From the NCBI RefSeq assembly GCF_049615385.1, contig NZ_JBMZFL010000003.1: a stretch of DNA of 64,000 bases; one strand, given 5' to 3'. Made by a program: the position numbers and the translations under genes. Shown here piece after piece: positions 63,765 through 64,000 of this stretch (position 1 is its first letter; each line of letters starts with the position of its first letter). The stretch is from Aequoribacter sp049615385. Lineage in GTDB: Bacteria > Pseudomonadota > Gammaproteobacteria > Pseudomonadales > Halieaceae. The notes below the pieces were generated by a model. The model saw nothing but the letters and a program-made list of their open reading frames with translations, searched no databases and was not told the DNA's origin.

Positions 63765-64000
63765 ATGATCGAACGGATAATCGCAGGAGCTCTGCAGAAA
63801 GGCGTGGCGCCCTTTTTGTTCATGGCAGGGCTGATACTGGGTGTCGTCGCCTTGGCTTTTATGCCCCGGGAGGAAGAGCCACAGATTGTGGTGCCGATGA
63901 TCGATGTTTACATCGAGGCCCCCGGTCTGTCAGCAACCGAGGTCGAACGCCAGGTCGTTGTGCCGGTTGAGAAATTGTTATCGCAAATACCCGGCATCGA
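63765..64000 (+). CDS. RND-family efflux transporter permease, N-terminal part (cut by the window end)
   Basis: An open frame from ATG 63765 runs to the last base and encodes at least 78 residues. It begins MIERIIAGALQKGVAPF, has a membrane helix (FLFMAGLILGVVALAFM), and continues PREEEPQIVVPMIDVYIEA and PGLSATEVERQV. This is the start of an AcrB/MexB-like resistance-nodulation-division pump, where the PREEEPQ motif opens the periplasmic porter domain. Substrate cannot be judged. It has no periplasmic adaptor gene upstream within this window, so the adaptor is probably elsewhere or downstream. Confidence 0.85.
   Translation, partial: MIERIIAGALQKGVAPFLFMAGLILGVVALAFMPREEEPQIVVPMIDVYIEAPGLSATEVERQVVVPVEKLLSQIPGI

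Overview
The window comes from a gammaproteobacterial chromosome, most likely an aerobic, probably aquatic member. This rests on gene order and content: a complete division and cell wall (dcw) cluster running into lpxC-secA-argJ-mutT, a pilBCD-coaE type IV pilus block, a full type II secretion operon, and a TonB receptor under a TPP riboswitch. I cannot name the genus. No rRNA, tRNA, CRISPR, insertion sequence or phage gene was seen. No stretch longer than about 270 bases lacks a gene; the longest are 45327-45594 (riboswitch and promoters), 33061-33309 (LysR site), 27154-27395 (pilA promoter) and 30601-30833.

Layout. 1-17600: dcw cluster (mraZ, rsmH, ftsL, ftsI, murE, murF, mraY, murD, ftsW, murG, murC, ddlB, ftsQ, ftsA, ftsZ, lpxC), nearly all with overlapping stop and start codons, behind one promoter and an array of MraZ boxes. 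17709-22734: an unrecognised exported protein, secA, argJ and mutT. 22717-28376: coaE-pilD-pilC-pilB on the minus strand, with two tandem pilin genes divergent from them. 28402-37870: malate synthase G, UDP-glucose dehydrogenase, a LysR regulator divergent from an acyl-CoA dehydrogenase, rraA, nadC, ampD and ampE. 37902-40744: an FHA-type sigma54 activator followed by a membrane-anchored kinase-like protein. 40757-45510: a minus-strand thiamine salvage operon (TonB receptor, thiamine-binding protein, PnuT-type importer, thiamine-kinase-like protein, ketopantoate-reductase-like protein) under a TPP riboswitch. 45541-57628: carbonic anhydrase, then gspC to gspN. 57656-62245: aminopeptidase P and two sodium-coupled amino acid transporters. 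62208-64000: cardiolipin synthase and the start of an RND pump.

The most interesting element is at 17709-18425. The gene between lpxC and secA occupies the position of E. coli secM, encodes a protein with a signal peptide but no recognised domain, and its last two sense codons are complementary to the Shine-Dalgarno sequence of secA. A further 9-bp stem lies between the two genes. This is the layout of a secretion monitor: a ribosome pausing at the end of the first gene would free the secA ribosome binding site. The protein does not carry the E. coli SecM arrest sequence, so it may be an undescribed arrest peptide. Other points to follow are the composition of the TPP-controlled operon, the FHA/sigma54 and kinase pair, and one 15-bp dyad found upstream of both malate synthase and the LysR gene.
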